A DNA stretch of 64,000 bases from Pyxicephalus adspersus (GCF_032062135.1 NC_092860.1:64159813-64223812); one strand, 5' to 3'; counted from the stretch's first letter, positions 21,141 to 53,429 are shown. A program made the numbers and translations. The notes: generated from the letters alone by a model not told the origin.

Positions 21141-24100
21141 AATGGAAAGGATTATCCAACATTTCTTAACATTTTCTGGATTAGTTGATGTATGGCGACA
21201 TCTTCATCCTTTTGAAAGGTATTTCACTCACCATTTGGGAGTACATGATACTTTATCTCAAATGGACTCTATCTTGTTGCCTGCTGTGCTGTTATCCAAG
21301 GCTGTCCGTGCTGAAATATACCCATTGGCGATTTCGGGCCATGCTCCGGTATCCCTGGATCTTATGGAAATGCATATACATAAGCCGGAATATACATGGT
21401 GTTTCCCGTCGTGGCTGGCAAAGAATGAAAAATGCCAACAATACTTACATTATTGGTGGATGGACTTTGGAAGCAACAATGCGGCACATAGATTGGGACC
21501 CAAGTTGTATTGGGAGGCAGCTAACGCTGTACTACGAGGCAACATAATAGCACATTGCTCTACTCTGCGCAAACAGACTATACAAAACTATATGGATACT
21601 GTGCTAAAGCGAGAAAGGCATACAACCAATTTAAGTCTTCTATGCTCCCAGATGATAGTGAAACATAGAAACAGGCCCAGCGGCTGTGTGATGTTTAGAT
21701 CACAAAATATGACCAGATGTTCCGTTCCTATAGGGAGGCAGAATATTTCCGTTTCGGTAATAAATCTGGAAAACTGCTTGCCAACCTAGCGAAAGGATAC
21801 CGTCCTATGTAACCGGTGACGACTGTAAGAGACTCACAAGGCTCTTCTCAGTGTGACCCGAAGACTATTGCCAAGGTGTTTGCTGCATTTTATGAAAAAT
21901 TATATGAGACTCCAGGTTGTGATTTGCAAGCTGGTACACAGTTCCTGCAATCTTTAAAATTTTGTACTAGGTCGCTCCACTACCTCTAATATATTCGTAA
22001 GTTACTCCTGGTGTTGGAGCGGGCTAGGTTGTGGGACACCTTTTCCCCACCGGCAGCGTTTTTGGCGCTTGGTGTGGAGAAGGCGTTCGACAGTGTCGAA
22101 TGGGATTGGCTCTATATGGTGATGCAGAGATTTGGCTTTACGGGACATTTTGTGTAATTTTTAAAAGCCATGTACTTTACCCCGACAGCACGTATACACG
22201 TGGCAGGAGATCTTTCTGACCAGTTTCCCCTAAAAAGAGGAACGAGGCAGGAAAGTCCAATCTCCTTTACTCTTCAATTTAGCGATTGAACTTTTGGCTA
22301 GATCCTTTCGATAACATAATGTATTTGAAGGTTTATGTATAGAAAAAGAGGTAGTAAAGGCTGTACTATTTGCATACGATGTCCTTTTGTTTTATGAATA
22401 ATCCACAGATTTACATAAGGTTTTTGAACACATTATGTTATATGGCGGTTTCTCAGGTTTTAAAGTAAACCAATTTAAAAGTGAGTTGATGTTTTTTCAT
22501 CATGGAGGTCCCCTGGCTAGGTCCAGTTGGGTGACTAGTATGGGGGTTAAATTGACACATCATTCACTTACTTATCTGGGGATTCAGGTTTCCTGAAATG
22601 GACCATTTGAACTATGCTCCTTTGTTCAGATAAGTTTTTGCAGAATTAAAGGCATGAAAAAATCTCCCATTGTCTTTCATGGGTGGATGTCATCTGATCA
22701 AGATGATCAGTTTTGCTAGGCTGCTTTATCCATTACAAAATTTGCCATTTCTCCCTAAACATACGAATGTATCCAAGTTACATTTCGCATTTTCTTCTTT
22801 TTTTATGGCAAGGCAAGGTTTCTCGCATAGCTAGAATCAAACTATGTAGGAGTAAGAAAGATCTAGGACTCAATCTGCCAGATGATCGGAAATACAACCT
22901 GGCATGTTTATTGCGACACGCCAGGGATTGGTGGCATGATACAACATATTTCACAGATACTCGATTGGAGACATTGACGATTCGGCCATGGTCATTAGGA
23001 AGCCTTTTACAGTCTCCTATTTGTCAGGTACCAAAAGCTGTCACAAACAAATTACTGTTCAGGGATACCCTGATTGCTTGGAGAGAAAAAAGCAAACTCC
23101 TAATTGTTTGGGTTTGTTACACCAAATTTACTCATAGGTTCCTGTCCGGGCTTTCCTCAGAGGGCCGAATTTAAGGCCTTTCGGTTTTGGGAAGCCAGAG
23201 GTATTACAATACTTGCACATGTTCAAGACGACCAGAACTCGCTTTTGCCATTTGTTATTTTAAGTGAAAAATATGCTTTGCCTTCACATCACTCCCTCTA
23301 TTATTATCAGTTAAAAACGACTTTGTTTTTACAATGTCAACCTATTCCACAGTTTCCACTGCCATTACGTCAGATCATGAGTATATCCTCTTCTAAGCTA
23401 TCCCGGATATCCATGGACATCTTGCTAGTAGTCCCAATGATACATTTCTTAAAGAACCTCATATTGAGAAATGGGCTGCCTTCTTGGATCTAACATGTGA
23501 AGATACCTTTGATGTACTTGTACGGTGTTGGGATCTAATTAGGAATTCTATTATCAACAAAAGTTGGAGGGAAATGCAGTTTAAAATTCTCTAAAGAGCA
23601 TATTATGCTTATGATCTCAAATTTAGTAGTCAGTCTTCAGGAAAATTTTTAGCAGCTTGCCCGAAATGCCAAGAACCTAATGAATCAATTGAACATGTCT
23701 TGTGCACTTGTACATATTTTGAGATTTCAGGATACAGTGTTTCTTTTTATGTCTTCTATTTCAGACACAGTGAGGCAGTTATCACCAATTTTAGCTTACT
23801 TTCACGGAGACCGGTTTGAACCTGGCTACTTTCCACTAAAGAAAGTTGAACACCTTTGCCTACTGGCTGGGAAAAAATGAATTATGAAAAAACTGGCCCC
23901 CCTCCTACCTTGACTCAGCTTTAGCAACTTTATAGACTAATGTTAATTGATAAGACTGAAGCTTCATTACATATAAAAACGCAATCCACTAAATTTTTCG
24001 ATACTTGGATGGCTTTTCAAGAGATGGACATCCCAGGGCTTTAGGGGCAGTAACTGATTGAGGGGTTTCCTACTGGACAAACCCTGAAATAGTTTGTGAC

Positions 24101-24382
24101 ATGACAATTAACCCGAACACAGGATAGGGATTTCTTATATCGGTGTCCAGTTAGTGAAACACTGGTTATGTTTGTACTTATGTTTTTATCCAAAGTACTA
24201 TAAATGGAGAAGCAAACGGTCTGTTCATTGGTTTGTTTTATTGTTGTGTTGTTTTTTATGTTACGCACTGTTTTGTTCCTTTTCCATTGTATGTTTCTAT
24301 TTATAGAAATGGAGTAATATGCGACCGAAAACTTTAACCAGAAACATGACAGAAAGAAGTTTGTAAAAAAAAAAAAAAAAAA
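21141..24382 (+). mobile_element. L1-clade LINE, 5'-truncated, with poly(A)
   Basis: It begins inside the endonuclease (GLVDVWRHLHPFERYFTHHL, then AISGHAPVSLDL at about 21320-21360) and runs into RT. EKAFDSVEWDWLYMVMQRFG (about 22080) matches the L1 RT motif with AFDSV. FLWQGKVSRIARIKLCRSKK (about 22796) and LNLPDDRKYNLACLLRH belong to the region after the RT. It ends in an 18-base poly(A) at 24365-24382. Frames are broken many times, so the element is dead. Confidence 0.8.
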
Positions 24383-24611
24383 GTTCTCCATGATATGTTG
24401 TAGCCACAATATTTTTAGGAAATGGACTAGATGTATTTTTGTTTAACATGTGAATACTGTTGTATTATTATTGGCAAAACCTGTATATAAGTATAAGTAT
24501 GCTTCTATGAATGGTACTCATATACTTAAGTGCTGGAAGTGGAATGTTTAAAACAAAATGTAATGCTAAAGTGCAGCTGGTAGCAGATGAAAATCAAGTT
24601 TTACAAACTAA

Positions 24612-24668
24612 CAGACTAAAGTTGGGTACACACGTGCAATAATTGTCATTGGAAAGGATCTTTCCATA
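24612..24668. mobile_element. Family A MITE remnant
   Basis: CTAAAGTTGGGTACACACGT then GCAATAATTGTCATTGGAAA matches the fused ends of the family A MITE. The body is missing, consistent with internal deletion. Confidence 0.6.
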
Positions 24669-27354
24669 TGGAAGAACAACAAAACACATACTTACACAAA
24701 TAAAATGTTAGTTGTAGCTGTAATGCAAAATTATTTTCAGTAGTATTCCATTGCCATGACTAAGGCACTTGTATTATAACGTCAGAAAGCATGACCAATA
24801 TAAACCCACAAAACTCAGTAGATGGCAATTCCTGACAGATTTATTGCTATGATTATCTGACAATTAAATAGTTTAAAAAATTATTTGCTTGGATGAAGCA
24901 ACCATCTTTCAGACATGCACTAAAAAAATAATTGGGCAAAAGAAAAAAATGAATATACTTCAAAAAGTCCCATTTTATACCAAGTGACATTACAAAATAT
25001 GTGCTATAAAAAGGTAAATGTGTGTCAAAATTAAAATTTACATTATTTTTGGTTAGATGCTAGAAGATTGAATACCTAACCACCTCCTCGTAACCTTGGG
25101 GATTTCAGTGGTTAGATTAGATAATTGATTTGTAGATCATCAAATAATTATATGCCTGTACACATCAATCACGTACATGTTTATTCACTATACAGTGATC
25201 CTTCCTTTGGAAGGAGGGATATTTCTGCTGGCCATAGAATTTTATAAGCCACTCTCTAAAGTTTTTTTTTTAACAAATTCACAGCTGTAATGGCAGCTGC
25301 AAGCCTATTCAGATCCATCACTACCCTGCTGTAGTAAGGAAAAAACAGAAGGGAAAAAAAATTGACAAATATATAGGCACATGGCTCAAGTGGGAGGTTT
25401 TCACAGTATAAAAAGTTGTTTCTTCCCTGTAAAACTGGTGCTTCACTGCACAACACAAAGGACATGCCTACCCTAAATAAACACCATAAAAATTGGTAAT
25501 TTGAATATATTTGATATGGTAAAAAACAGCTCCCAAATCAGCAGGTTCATAGCAGGTTTACAGAATTTATTTATTTTAGAAAGCCTAAACACTAAAAGTT
25601 ACAATTTTATTTATAAATAAGGTTGACTCTTTTACTAAGCGGTCTACATGTAGACATAAGGAGTAATTTGCACTATTCCTGTTGGCATGGCATAGAAAAA
25701 GCCTAATCTCTTTCAGGAATTTGTGTTTTTTGTGCTTGCAAATACATTTTTAAAAGGCCCCTTTTGATGAAGGAGGCCCAAAATGGTAAAATGCATGTTG
25801 GATTTTTCCTTTCCTCTAAAGGATGTGGATATATTTAAGAACACTATTGAAAGAAAGCTTGCCTTTATTTACACAGAAGCTGGCAGCCATCAGTTACACC
25901 CATTAACATTGTAGCAATGTCTGTGTCAATATCTTTGCAGTCTGGAACATTTATATTTAAGTGGTTGTTTTATAAGCATTAAATCTAACATTAATCTGAA
26001 ACATGCTCTGGTGGAGAATCCTCAAGGTGCATATGTTTTAATGGTAATACCTGATATACACCAGAGAACGATTCAGTGAAGGTCAGAATTTCTGATTTAA
26101 AAATGGACTACTAAGAGTTATTTTGCTAACAGCATTATGTTCAATCTTTAAATAAACTTGCTGTTTTTGTTACCAATTCTAAAATGATGGGAGAAAGGCA
26201 CTGTATGGGATGAACAGCAGCAAGATTTGATCTAAAAAAAAAAAAAAAAAACACATGAACAACCTGAAAGGTCACTACACATCTTGGGTCTACTTACGTA
26301 TCTTTTTTATCCAGGATTCAGCCAAAATGCACACATTTTTCACTCAAAATTTAATAAAAAAATTAATAAATTAAAATTTTAGTAAAGTTGATTCACACGT
26401 TTTACATTGGATTGAATCCAATATAAAAATGTGTACAATTTAATTTGGTTAACTCTTGTGAAAACATTTATCAATAGACCCAACAGATGGGATGGCAAAA
26501 AAAACTCACATTAAGAGTCTTTCTATATTGTATTATTTTGAAAAGCAACCCAGTTATGTAATAATAACTACACGTCTGTGGTTTTTATGAAACTACTATT
26601 ATTCCCTGCTTCTACTTGAAGTTGTCCTCAGGCTGTAAACACCCTGTTAGGTTTTGTTGGACGTGTAATTGGTGTAATCTGTGAAATAACATTATTCAAA
26701 AGAGACCATATCTGAAGACCCATATAAGCATGTATGACCAGCTTTATAGATATCTAAAAAGGCAGTTTAAAAAGCCACACAGTGGGTGGAAAATACATTT
26801 TCTCTTTACTGCATTGTGCAGGGAGACAAACCATGAATAAAGTAAACATTGTATGAATTTCCTGTGGATACACTTGCCAATGTGGGGCAGGGGCATGCAA
26901 TAGCATCACAGTTGCAGAACATGTAGTACATCACAGTTGTACTGTAGGGACTATGGCAAAACGTGCTATCTCACTTCCTGTGAGTCAGTGTGGCTGCTTG
27001 AACTGCAACTTGTGATCACATGGGAAAGAATGCTAACACTGCAACTGAATTATTAGCCGTAGTCACTCTAGAAAAGAAGTGTTTGAGGGTATGCTGTGCT
27101 GGTGTAATAACCTGGTACCAATGGAGGTAATATAACAAAAAAAATATACATTTAGACAAATTAAGGGACATGTGCAACAACATCCGTAGTTTAAGCTTTA
27201 GGGTTTTCATACACTTCAAAGGATCTTTCAAAGAACATGGTCAAATACCATTTCATTCACAGTTGCACCCCCACAAGTTTCCCATCAACCACATCTTCCA
27301 ATTTTTTGGAAAATATTCATAGCAAAAAATGTTTGGCTTTCAGAAACAAATTTT
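24669..27354. other. Sequence between L1 and MKNK2, possibly including its distal 3' UTR
   Basis: No conserved protein frame or clear transposon was found on either strand. Part of this stretch next to 27355 probably belongs to the MKNK2 3' UTR (minus strand), but I could not fix the cleavage site; several TTTATT hexamers (minus-strand AATAAA) occur, for example near 25567 and 25862. Confidence 0.45.
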
Positions 27355-27404
27355 TATGCATACAAGTAAAGACTTGGATTATAAAATATGTTCAAGTCTT
27401 TGTA
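27355..27404. repeat. Left arm of a 50-bp inverted repeat around MKNK2 exons 12-13
   Basis: Starts TATGCATACAAGTAAAGACT. The reverse complement matches 28377-28426 at 49 of 50 positions by hand comparison. This arm falls in the MKNK2 3' UTR. Confidence 0.9.
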
Positions 27405-27468
27405 CCAGTAACAATACATTCATAAACATCCTTTATCAAAGCCAATCAGTACCAGGAGCTCATACAGC

Positions 27469-27543
27469 TGTGCAAAAAATGCCTGACTTGCATTTAATCA
27501 CTGACAATAAGAGATGTGCAAAAAATGCCTGACTTGCATTTAA

Positions 27544-27555
<12 letters not shown>
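27469..27555. repeat. MKNK2: Tandem duplication (46-bp period) across the MKNK2 stop codon
   Basis: Units at 27469-27509 and 27515-27555 are identical over 41 bases, with five bases between. The second unit contains the last MKNK2 codons (Y-C-Q-stop, 27544-27555 on the minus strand), so the first unit places the same codons again inside the 3' UTR. Confidence 0.95.
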
Positions 27556-46111
<18,556 letters not shown>

Positions 46112-46239
46112 GTCTGCCACAGGAAAAAAAATATCCTGATGAAGGAAAAATGTCTAGGATGGAACAAGTAAGGATCCTATTTTTGTGGCATGGATGATGG
46201 CAGGTGACTGGAACCTGTGTAAGAAAATGTTTTAAATAT

Positions 46240-46915
46240 TTACATAGTGATATAGTTAGGTTGAAAAAATAAAGTTCATCAAGTTTAACCATTAGAGAAA
46301 TAAACATATTCCAATTAAAAACCCTATAGTCATAGTTGATCCAGAGGAAGGCAAAAAAAAACTTGGTTCAATTTACCCCAACAGGGAAAAAAATTACTTT
46401 CTGATCCGCTGAGGCAATTGGGTGTTCCCTGGATCAAGAGTCACTGTTGTCTTAACATTAAAGTCATTTTGCTTTTATTAAGTCTATGATCTACCAAAAA
46501 CCCCAGATCCTTTTCCATTTTTGAGTCCCCCCAATTTATTCCCCCTAGACAATATAAAGCATGCAAGTTGTTAGCCCCCAAGTACATAGTGTTACATTTA
46601 ATAATATTTAAATTCATTTGCCACTTGGCTGCCCAATCAAACAGTACATCCAGATCTGCTTGTAGATTATAGACATCCTGTATGGACTTAATTCCATTAC
46701 ATAGTTTGGTGTCATCTGCAAACACAGAAAAGGTACTTTTAATCCCAAACTCCATATCATTTATAAAGATGTTAAAACAGTAAAGGTCCCGGACACAGAA
46801 CCCTCAGGTACACCACTAATAACCTTAGACCATTCAGAGTATGAATTATTAATCACCACTCCCTGGATGCAGTCTTCTCTATACAGTTCTCTATCCATTT
46901 ACAGAATGAATTTTT
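46240..46915 (-). mobile_element. CR1-clade LINE fragment (RT)
   Basis: The frame 46755-46441 reads [57 protein letters not shown] and MEKDLGFLVDHRLNKSKM. This is the RT palm with intact FADD and the CR1 LGVxVD-type block. It is truncated on both sides; the L1 at 46916 is inserted into or beside it. Confidence 0.85.
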
Positions 46916-49190
46916 TGGTTACAATAATTTTTATTAAGTATTAATCGCATATCAGTACAGGAAACAGTAACAAAGAATAATACAGAAGGAATTTTACAGT
47001 TGAATTTGAAGAGATTGCAAAGGTTAACATTCTATTATCAGAAAAACATATCTAAAACTTACAGGAGTCATCATTACATCAAGCACTTCTGAGGGAACGT
47101 CAACCAATTACAAGTCGAAAACCACTTCCCTCAAGGTGTTGTGAGAAAAACAAAGCAAAGAAAATGGTAAGAGAGTGAATAAGAGGGGGAAGAAGAGAAA
47201 AGTATGGAAGGGAAAGAATAGAGTAGTCTCCAGGGGAGGGACATGAGCCAGTGCTATAGGGAAAGAGTATTCAACCTCAGCACAATAAAATCAATTCAAG
47301 GGGTCCAGATACCCAAGGATTTGGCATGCCTGTGCTGAGCAATAGAGGTCAGCTTCTCAATCATTATTCTATTCCATTAACCCTCTGTAATCCCACTGTA
47401 TAACTGGAAGAGGGGGTCTTCCAGCAGCATGCAATAGTCAGTCTAGTGGCACAAAAGATAAAATCTATCAACGTTTGGAATTCCGAACATTGGACTGTAG
47501 CACTGGGATCAGAGTAGATAGCTTGCAGCCAAGTGGGGAAGGATTGGCCGAAGCCCCATTTGCGGAATACATAGAACATGTGCTCCCATGAAAGGGAGTC
47601 AAAGGTCTTCTCCATGTCTAGAGACAGTAGACAACTGTTGAGTGTGAAGAGTTGTATTATGTACTAGGAAGATCACTTTTCTAATATCCCTGGCCTGATG
47701 GCCTGGGATAAAGCCCACCAGGTCTCGATGTACCAGAATGGGAATGGGAGGATAGGTGTTTTGCAGGAATCTTTATGAAGATCTTCAAGTGCACATTTAG
47801 TAGCAAGATCAGGGCAATATTTTGTCTGATCCTTTTTTGGCTTGAGAACCATGACAATATAAGCATTGAGCGTGTCTGATGAGAATTAACCTGAGGTCTT
47901 TACTTCATTAAGGAGCACTACCAAATATGGAGTCAAAAGGTCAAAAAACTTCTTAAAGAATAAAACCAAAAACCATTCAGGTCCCTTTTTCTTCCCCATT
48001 TTGAGATTTTTGATGGCCAAAAGGGACCTCAGCACTGGTAATATCCGATTTTAGGCGTTCTACTAGATAACTGGGTACCTGGGGCAAACTAAGGTTAGCC
48101 AAAAAGCTTTCTGCAGCAGAGTTGTAGAACAGGGTAGAGTGAGAATACAGTTTTGCAAACTGAAGTTTAAATTCCTCACAAAATTTTAATCAGGTTACCA
48201 GTACAGAAACTCATCCTAGATTTTAAGCAAATGAGTAACTGATTAGTGTAGAAACAGTTAAGCTTGCTTGCTAGTGGGGAGTCCCGTTTTTTGGCCTTGA
48301 GGTAGAAGCCTTGTTTAGACCAACAAAGAGTCTACTCCGCAGGGTCGGTATGGCACAGATTCAGTTCTGTCTTAAGTTTCTCAATCTTTTGTAGGCTAGA
48401 CTGGGAAGGATTGGACTTTAAAGTTTTCATGGCCATGTCAAGCTGTTCTACTCTGGAACCTAGAGGACATCTGAATAGGACGGCCTCGCATTACAGATTT
48501 ATAGGCATCCCCTAAGGTAGTACAAGAGGAAATGGAAGATTCGTTATGTTGGAAATACTCTTCAGGTTTAGTTGTGATAGTTGTCTCAGCCGCCGCTCTT
48601 GACAATAAGGAATCGTTGAGCATCCACAACAAAACTTTGGGTTTGGCCACCAGTGACCTGCAAGCAATGGAAATGGGATCATGGTCCGACCAGGGGACTG
48701 TTAGAATGCGTGCCGTGAACAGAGCTGGAAGAAAAGTGCAGGATACAAAAAGGTAATCTATTCTGGAGTGGAGTTTGTGAGGATGTAAGTAATGCAAACT
48801 TTTGCCAGGGGATGGAGTTCATGCCATGCATCCTCAAGTTTGTACTTAGAAGTGGATTGAATGATGTGGAATCCGCCAATGCCAGATTTGCTTCATTCAC
48901 GGATATGTCCAGCTTTGGATTGAGGACCAATTTTGAAACCCTATAAACAAACACAGTCCTTCTACCATGGTGTTCCAGGAGTCAGAAGACATGAGACAGG
49001 ATGCTAGTTTGATGCTTGTTGGGGGCATACAAAAGGGAGTAATGTAACCTCTGTATCTTGTAGGGTCCCTTGTATCAATTAGTACTGGCCATTCAGGTCC
49101 GCCAATTGCTTAGTACATTCCCACCAAAGGTTGCAGGTCACCGCCTAGGCGATGGAGAGACATAGGGGTGTTGCTAGAACTAATTATTCA
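46916..49190 (-). mobile_element. L1-clade LINE, 5'-truncated
   Basis: Endonuclease C-terminus at 48954-48438 (PHKLHSRIDYLFVSCTFLPA, WSDHDPISI), RT linker at about 47866-47681 (NIALILLLNVHLKIFIKIPA), then EKTFDSLSWEHMFYVFRKWG (47615-47550) for the AFDS motif, with F replacing the usual hydrophobic-D neighbours. The 3' end is at 46916. Multiple frameshifts. Confidence 0.8.
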
Positions 49191-49193
49191 TAT

Positions 49194-49304
49194 TTAAAGG
49201 TCAAAGCAAGCTGAAAAAAAAAAAAAATTTCAATTGATTATAACTTGGGCTGTTATCCATATCCATAGCCCAAGTTATTTTTGTGAGTATAGGTACGCTT
49301 TAAG
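49194..49304. mobile_element. Small MITE with central hairpin
   Basis: Left TTTAAAGGTCAAAGC, right reverse complement CTTAAAGCGTACC. The centre has a perfect 12-bp stem ATAACTTGGGCT (49240-49251) / AGCCCAAGTTAT (49267-49278). Confidence 0.45.
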
Positions 49305-49305
49305 A

Positions 49306-49963
49306 TAAGTATCATAGTATGAGGGACATCTCTGAATATAAAGATAATGATACCACGTAGTATCTGAAGCGTGAAAAAAGGGATATTTAGTTATATAGAT
49401 GAAAAATTCATATGTTTTTATGAAAGTTTCAAAACGATCCAGAAGTTCAGTAATAGTAATAAGATAATGATGGGATAAAAATATAATGAGAGAATAATCA
49501 TACTAAAATGTTTGGGAACTACATAAAAAAATTTGAACCCTCGTTGTGATTTAAGTACTAAAGTAGCATAAGAGATATGATCGTTGCTCTAAGTCAAGAG
49601 AGATTTGCAATAATCAAGTTGGTCTGTAAAATCAAGGAAAGAATGTCATATATGGATCAAAAGGAAAGTTTCAAGCAAATACAAGTGCAAATTTCAAGCA
49701 GATGCCTAGAGATTTGTAGCGAAAGCACTTGCAGGCTGCAGAGATCGGCAGGGTTGCTGTGCGGGTGTGCATTGGAACAGGACAGGCTTACCATCCTTAC
49801 CTAGTCCTCTCACCCATCACGCACCAACACTTTAACATCTAGTCTGCATTCCAGACTTATTTCCATTTGACCCCCCCCCCCCCCCCTTTTCATGCTCCAG
49901 ATACTACGTGGTGTCATTATCTTTATATTCAGAGATGTCCCTTACACTATCATCAATACTCAT
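49306..49963. repeat. Inverted repeat pair, about 75-bp arms
   Basis: GAGGGACATCTCTGAATATA through TGATACCACGTAGTATCTGA (49321-49372) is repeated inverted at 49891-49945 (CCAGATACTACGTGGTGTCA onward) with few mismatches. The intervening 500 bases, including a C run at 49869-49886, have no recognisable protein. Confidence 0.7.
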
Positions 49964-50274
49964 CTTAAGTAAGTACCTAAACAATATATTTTTGTTGGAA
50001 TACATATCACTAACACTTCCTGAACTATCATTTCACATCTCATACATGTTTATATCACTGTAAAAATTAAAAAAAAAAAAAAAAACACTTTCTGAGGTAA
50101 ATGATTTATTGTTATATTTAGAAATCTATGTGATTGACAACCGATTACTATGTAACCAGTGTGCTATTTAGACCACATATAATTCAGCTTAACCTGTACT
50201 GTACTACTGTTATCATAACTTACAGTGTACCCTAATGTTGAATTTTATATATATATATGTATAAATATATATTT

Positions 50275-50780
50275 TGTGACATGGCAAAAGGGGTCATCTT
50301 AGAGGGAAAATATATATTTATCCTCTTTACCTCTCCTATGGGAGAGATTAACTAGCAAAAGGTCTGCTGGGATTCCAGACCTGGGTTTTGCATGTCATTC
50401 AGAAGTGTTCTGATCCAGGCCAGAGTTTGTTTTTTTTCTGGCAATTAATTACTGCACAGCTGTGAGCAGCAGGTAAAAATGGAAGGAGAGGAATGAAGCA
50501 CTCTCTGACCTGGGGCACAGGGAAGCTGCCAGTGAGAGCCATTGTTGTACTACATGTGAGTAAAGGTTGCTAGAATGTTTTTGTAGAGTTTGCTGGGTTA
50601 GCCACCAACTGGTAGAAAGGAATCTGCTGGATGGTTAGTTAGAGCCTGACTGGCTAAGATTTTTTTTTTGTTTTATCTTATGCAACCTTTTAATAAAGTG
50701 CAGGTCAGTTTCAACCTTCTTTACTGTCTCCAGCATGCTTCATACACCTCTCCTGCAGTCTGAGAGTTCAAAGTACAACA
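50275..50780 (+). mobile_element. Putative solo LTR
   Basis: Begins TGTGACATGGCAAAAGGGGT and ends GAGAGTTCAAAGTACAACA (TGT...ACA). A poly(A) signal AATAAAGTGCAGG is at about 50691 followed by a CT-rich segment. There are no internal genes. A clear target duplication is not visible (TATTT on the left, TTATT on the right). Confidence 0.45.
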
Positions 50781-50942
50781 TTATTTTATGCTTTTATTGA
50801 TAAAATAGCTTTTATTGCTAAAATAGTGTAGATATAAAATAAGATAGCTAAATATACATATTAAAATTATTATATTCACGTGGTGAAGCCAATATAGTAA
50901 TTGCAAACAGAATTTTTAGAAGATCGGCAAAGTACGGCCTCT

Positions 50943-50981
50943 TTCCTGACGTGTTTTCACCCAGATTGGCTACCTCAGGGG
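50943..50981 (-). ncRNA. Hammerhead-ribozyme-like motif (degenerate)
   Basis: Minus strand CCCCTGAGGTAGCCAATCTG then GGTGAAAACACGTCAGG. Expected type-I minimal PLE hammerhead: CUGANGA, stem II (here AGCC/GGGT), GAAA, a tiny stem III (AC/GT), cleavage GTC and stem I (CC/GG). Everything is present except A9 of the core (CTGAGGT instead of CTGAGGA) and one stem I pair. Confidence 0.5.
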
Positions 50982-51776
50982 ACACAGACACTAGATCATA
51001 TATGCTGGAAAACATTTTTTGTGTACAAAAGAGGTCTAGAGATTACTTAATCTAAATGCACAAATCACAGGTGTCAAATAGTTAGAGATGACTTAGAATA
51101 ACTAGAAATGACTTAACAGATGTCACAATGGTTCTTACACTTGAAATAATTACGAGAGTAACTGGTAGTCAGAAAAGGACCTTAGCCACAATTTGATTGA
51201 AAAATCAGGTAAGGTGTTCCAACGTGATTAAACAGATTTTATATATATCATAATGTGATATCAATATCAAATATAACTAAATAGTGAACCTTAGGGATGC
51301 TAAAATTACTTCTTCCGTATTGGACACGTAAGTAGAAACCAATGACGATCAAGAAGTTGAAAGACATCACCATGTGTTATATAAGTTGGCTGCACTTGGT
51401 AGTGAGGTAATCTGATACAAGTGGAATAGTTTATGAAACCATGACATTTGAATGGGGATTTGATATTAGGAAAAAAGGGGAAAAAAACTTACATTTACTG
51501 TGTGCTTTTGCAAGGCTGTACAGGACTATTCCTAATTGAACCCGATGTGCATTACCCAGCATATATGTGGAGTAGAGATTCAAAATTATTTTTCAGGAGG
51601 TGGAAATAAAGTTTGAATATGAAATATAAAACATCAAAAATGTAATTAGTATAGTGGCATTAGGAATGGGGAATGCAACATAATTCTTATGAGTAAAAGC
51701 TTTCTTACCCCCCACAGGAATGAGAGCCTATTCCTTATTGTTTGTTGAACGTGAAGCATTAAATCAAGTTGGTCAT

Positions 51777-52136
51777 ATATTCACTATAGGGATCAGAAAT
51801 AAAATGGTAATAACGTGTTGTGGACAAAATAGTACAGTATAACATGGGTCTACAGGGTAAGTATACTTATACTGATTTGTGCTGCTTATACCTGAAATAT
51901 TCAAGTACTCTGAAGTGAGTAGAATATTCATAAAGGATTAGGAGAGGCTTCTACAATAAACCCATAACGAGTCATTAGTAAGTTGTACAATGATAAATGG
52001 GACTGCCGATATAATACTTCAAAAGGGAAAGGGCCTTTAAAAAAAAAAAAATTACTTACTGTTTAAATTATGGGAAAATGAAAAGAACGGACCTCTGCAG
52101 CCAGCTACAGAAGGACTGATGTTGCAGTACGGGCGT
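51777..52136. repeat. Left arm of PLE inverted repeat
   Basis: Begins ATATTCACTATAGGGATCAG and ends TTGCAGTACGGGCGT. It matches the reverse complement of 53732-54105 with scattered substitutions and small indels. Confidence 0.85.
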
Positions 52137-53171
52137 CCTTATAATGGTTAATGAGAGTGAGAATGATCAGGAGTGTGCCTGCGCCTCCAGGTGGCGCATG
52201 CGCTGTGCGTACATTGAAACAGGAAATTCTTCCGGCTTCCGCCCTTAGTGGGAGTGAAAAACGATCTTGTGTGTGAGCTAATAAAACACACGTAGAAACT
52301 AGGGGGTGGATCAAAGGAGGTAACAGTACCTTCCCAGGTCTTCTCCAAAGGCGTGGTTGGAGTAAGTTTGATACCGCCCCTCATGTGCCCTCACCCGACA
52401 TTGAAATAGAAGAAATCTCCCTGTGTCAGGTCCTGGGCATAGGAGAATTCCTAAGCCCAAACGAGGGATGGTTGCAAGATATGCGTCAGGGAATCCTGTG
52501 CAATCATGCCTAATGGCACCCGTAAATAGTCAGCGACTCCCTTCCCCCGTTGGGCAAATGAAGGGGAAGAATCAAGTATGAATGAATGTGTGAAAGGAAT
52601 TTGCTACTGTGTATAACTTGAGGATTGGTAATATTGTAATAAAGTTAAAATGATCCTTATCCATACCTCAAAAGGTAGAGTTAGGTAGAGAGGTGTGTAT
52701 GAAGCTGTCATAGAGGGTTGATAATGTGATCACCAAATGGGTGAATTAATTGATCGCACAATGTGCATATTGGAAGTAAAATCAACAGACATTGTATAGG
52801 ACCGAAGAGTCAAGTTCCATTACAGAGAAGGTAGTAAGGAATATACATACTAAGTAAACTAATGTTGAAACCATATGTTACAAAGTGTCAATACCTCCAT
52901 ACAAAGTATAAACAACTGTAGTGTGGTTGCCGACCACAAGGCTATATAACTAGCAAGTCATTGTTGAAAAAGATATAATATACAATGATAAGTATATTAG
53001 GTTATAAAGTATCATTGCCCACCTAAACCACAAGATATAATTATTATAGATCATTCACATTTAATTATAACAAATACTATCATTTATAGGGGAGCGGCGT
53101 TAGAGCCGCCCATGTATATGACATTTAATTAGGGACAATAGAATTGATTGAATGATAAAAAGAAGATTTGA

Positions 53172-53425
53172 AGGTTGATAAAGGCTGGGTCTACACGGAC
53201 GTTTATAAAAACGCATTTAAACATTCCTACTGGGTTTATATGTCTTTCTATACACTTTTATTAGCGTTTTAAAGCTAGCCTTTAAAACGCTGGAAATTGT
53301 CTATGGCGCGTTTTTACGTGTTTACGTTTTTTAAGTGCCTATAATCACGGGAAAACACCTCATTGAAATCAATGGAAGCGTTTACCCACGTTTTTGGGCC
53401 TTTTTTTAGTATAAAGCGCCAATGT
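53172..53425. mobile_element. MITE with GGGTCTACACGGACG end
   Basis: Starts AAGGCTGGGTCTACACGGAC, contains a perfect hairpin GCGTTTTAAAG-CTAGC-CTTTAAAACGC (53264-53290) and alternating CGTTTTT/AAAAACG blocks. The right TIR is not evident. It is nested in the PLE remnant. Confidence 0.5.
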
Positions 53426-53429
53426 TTAA

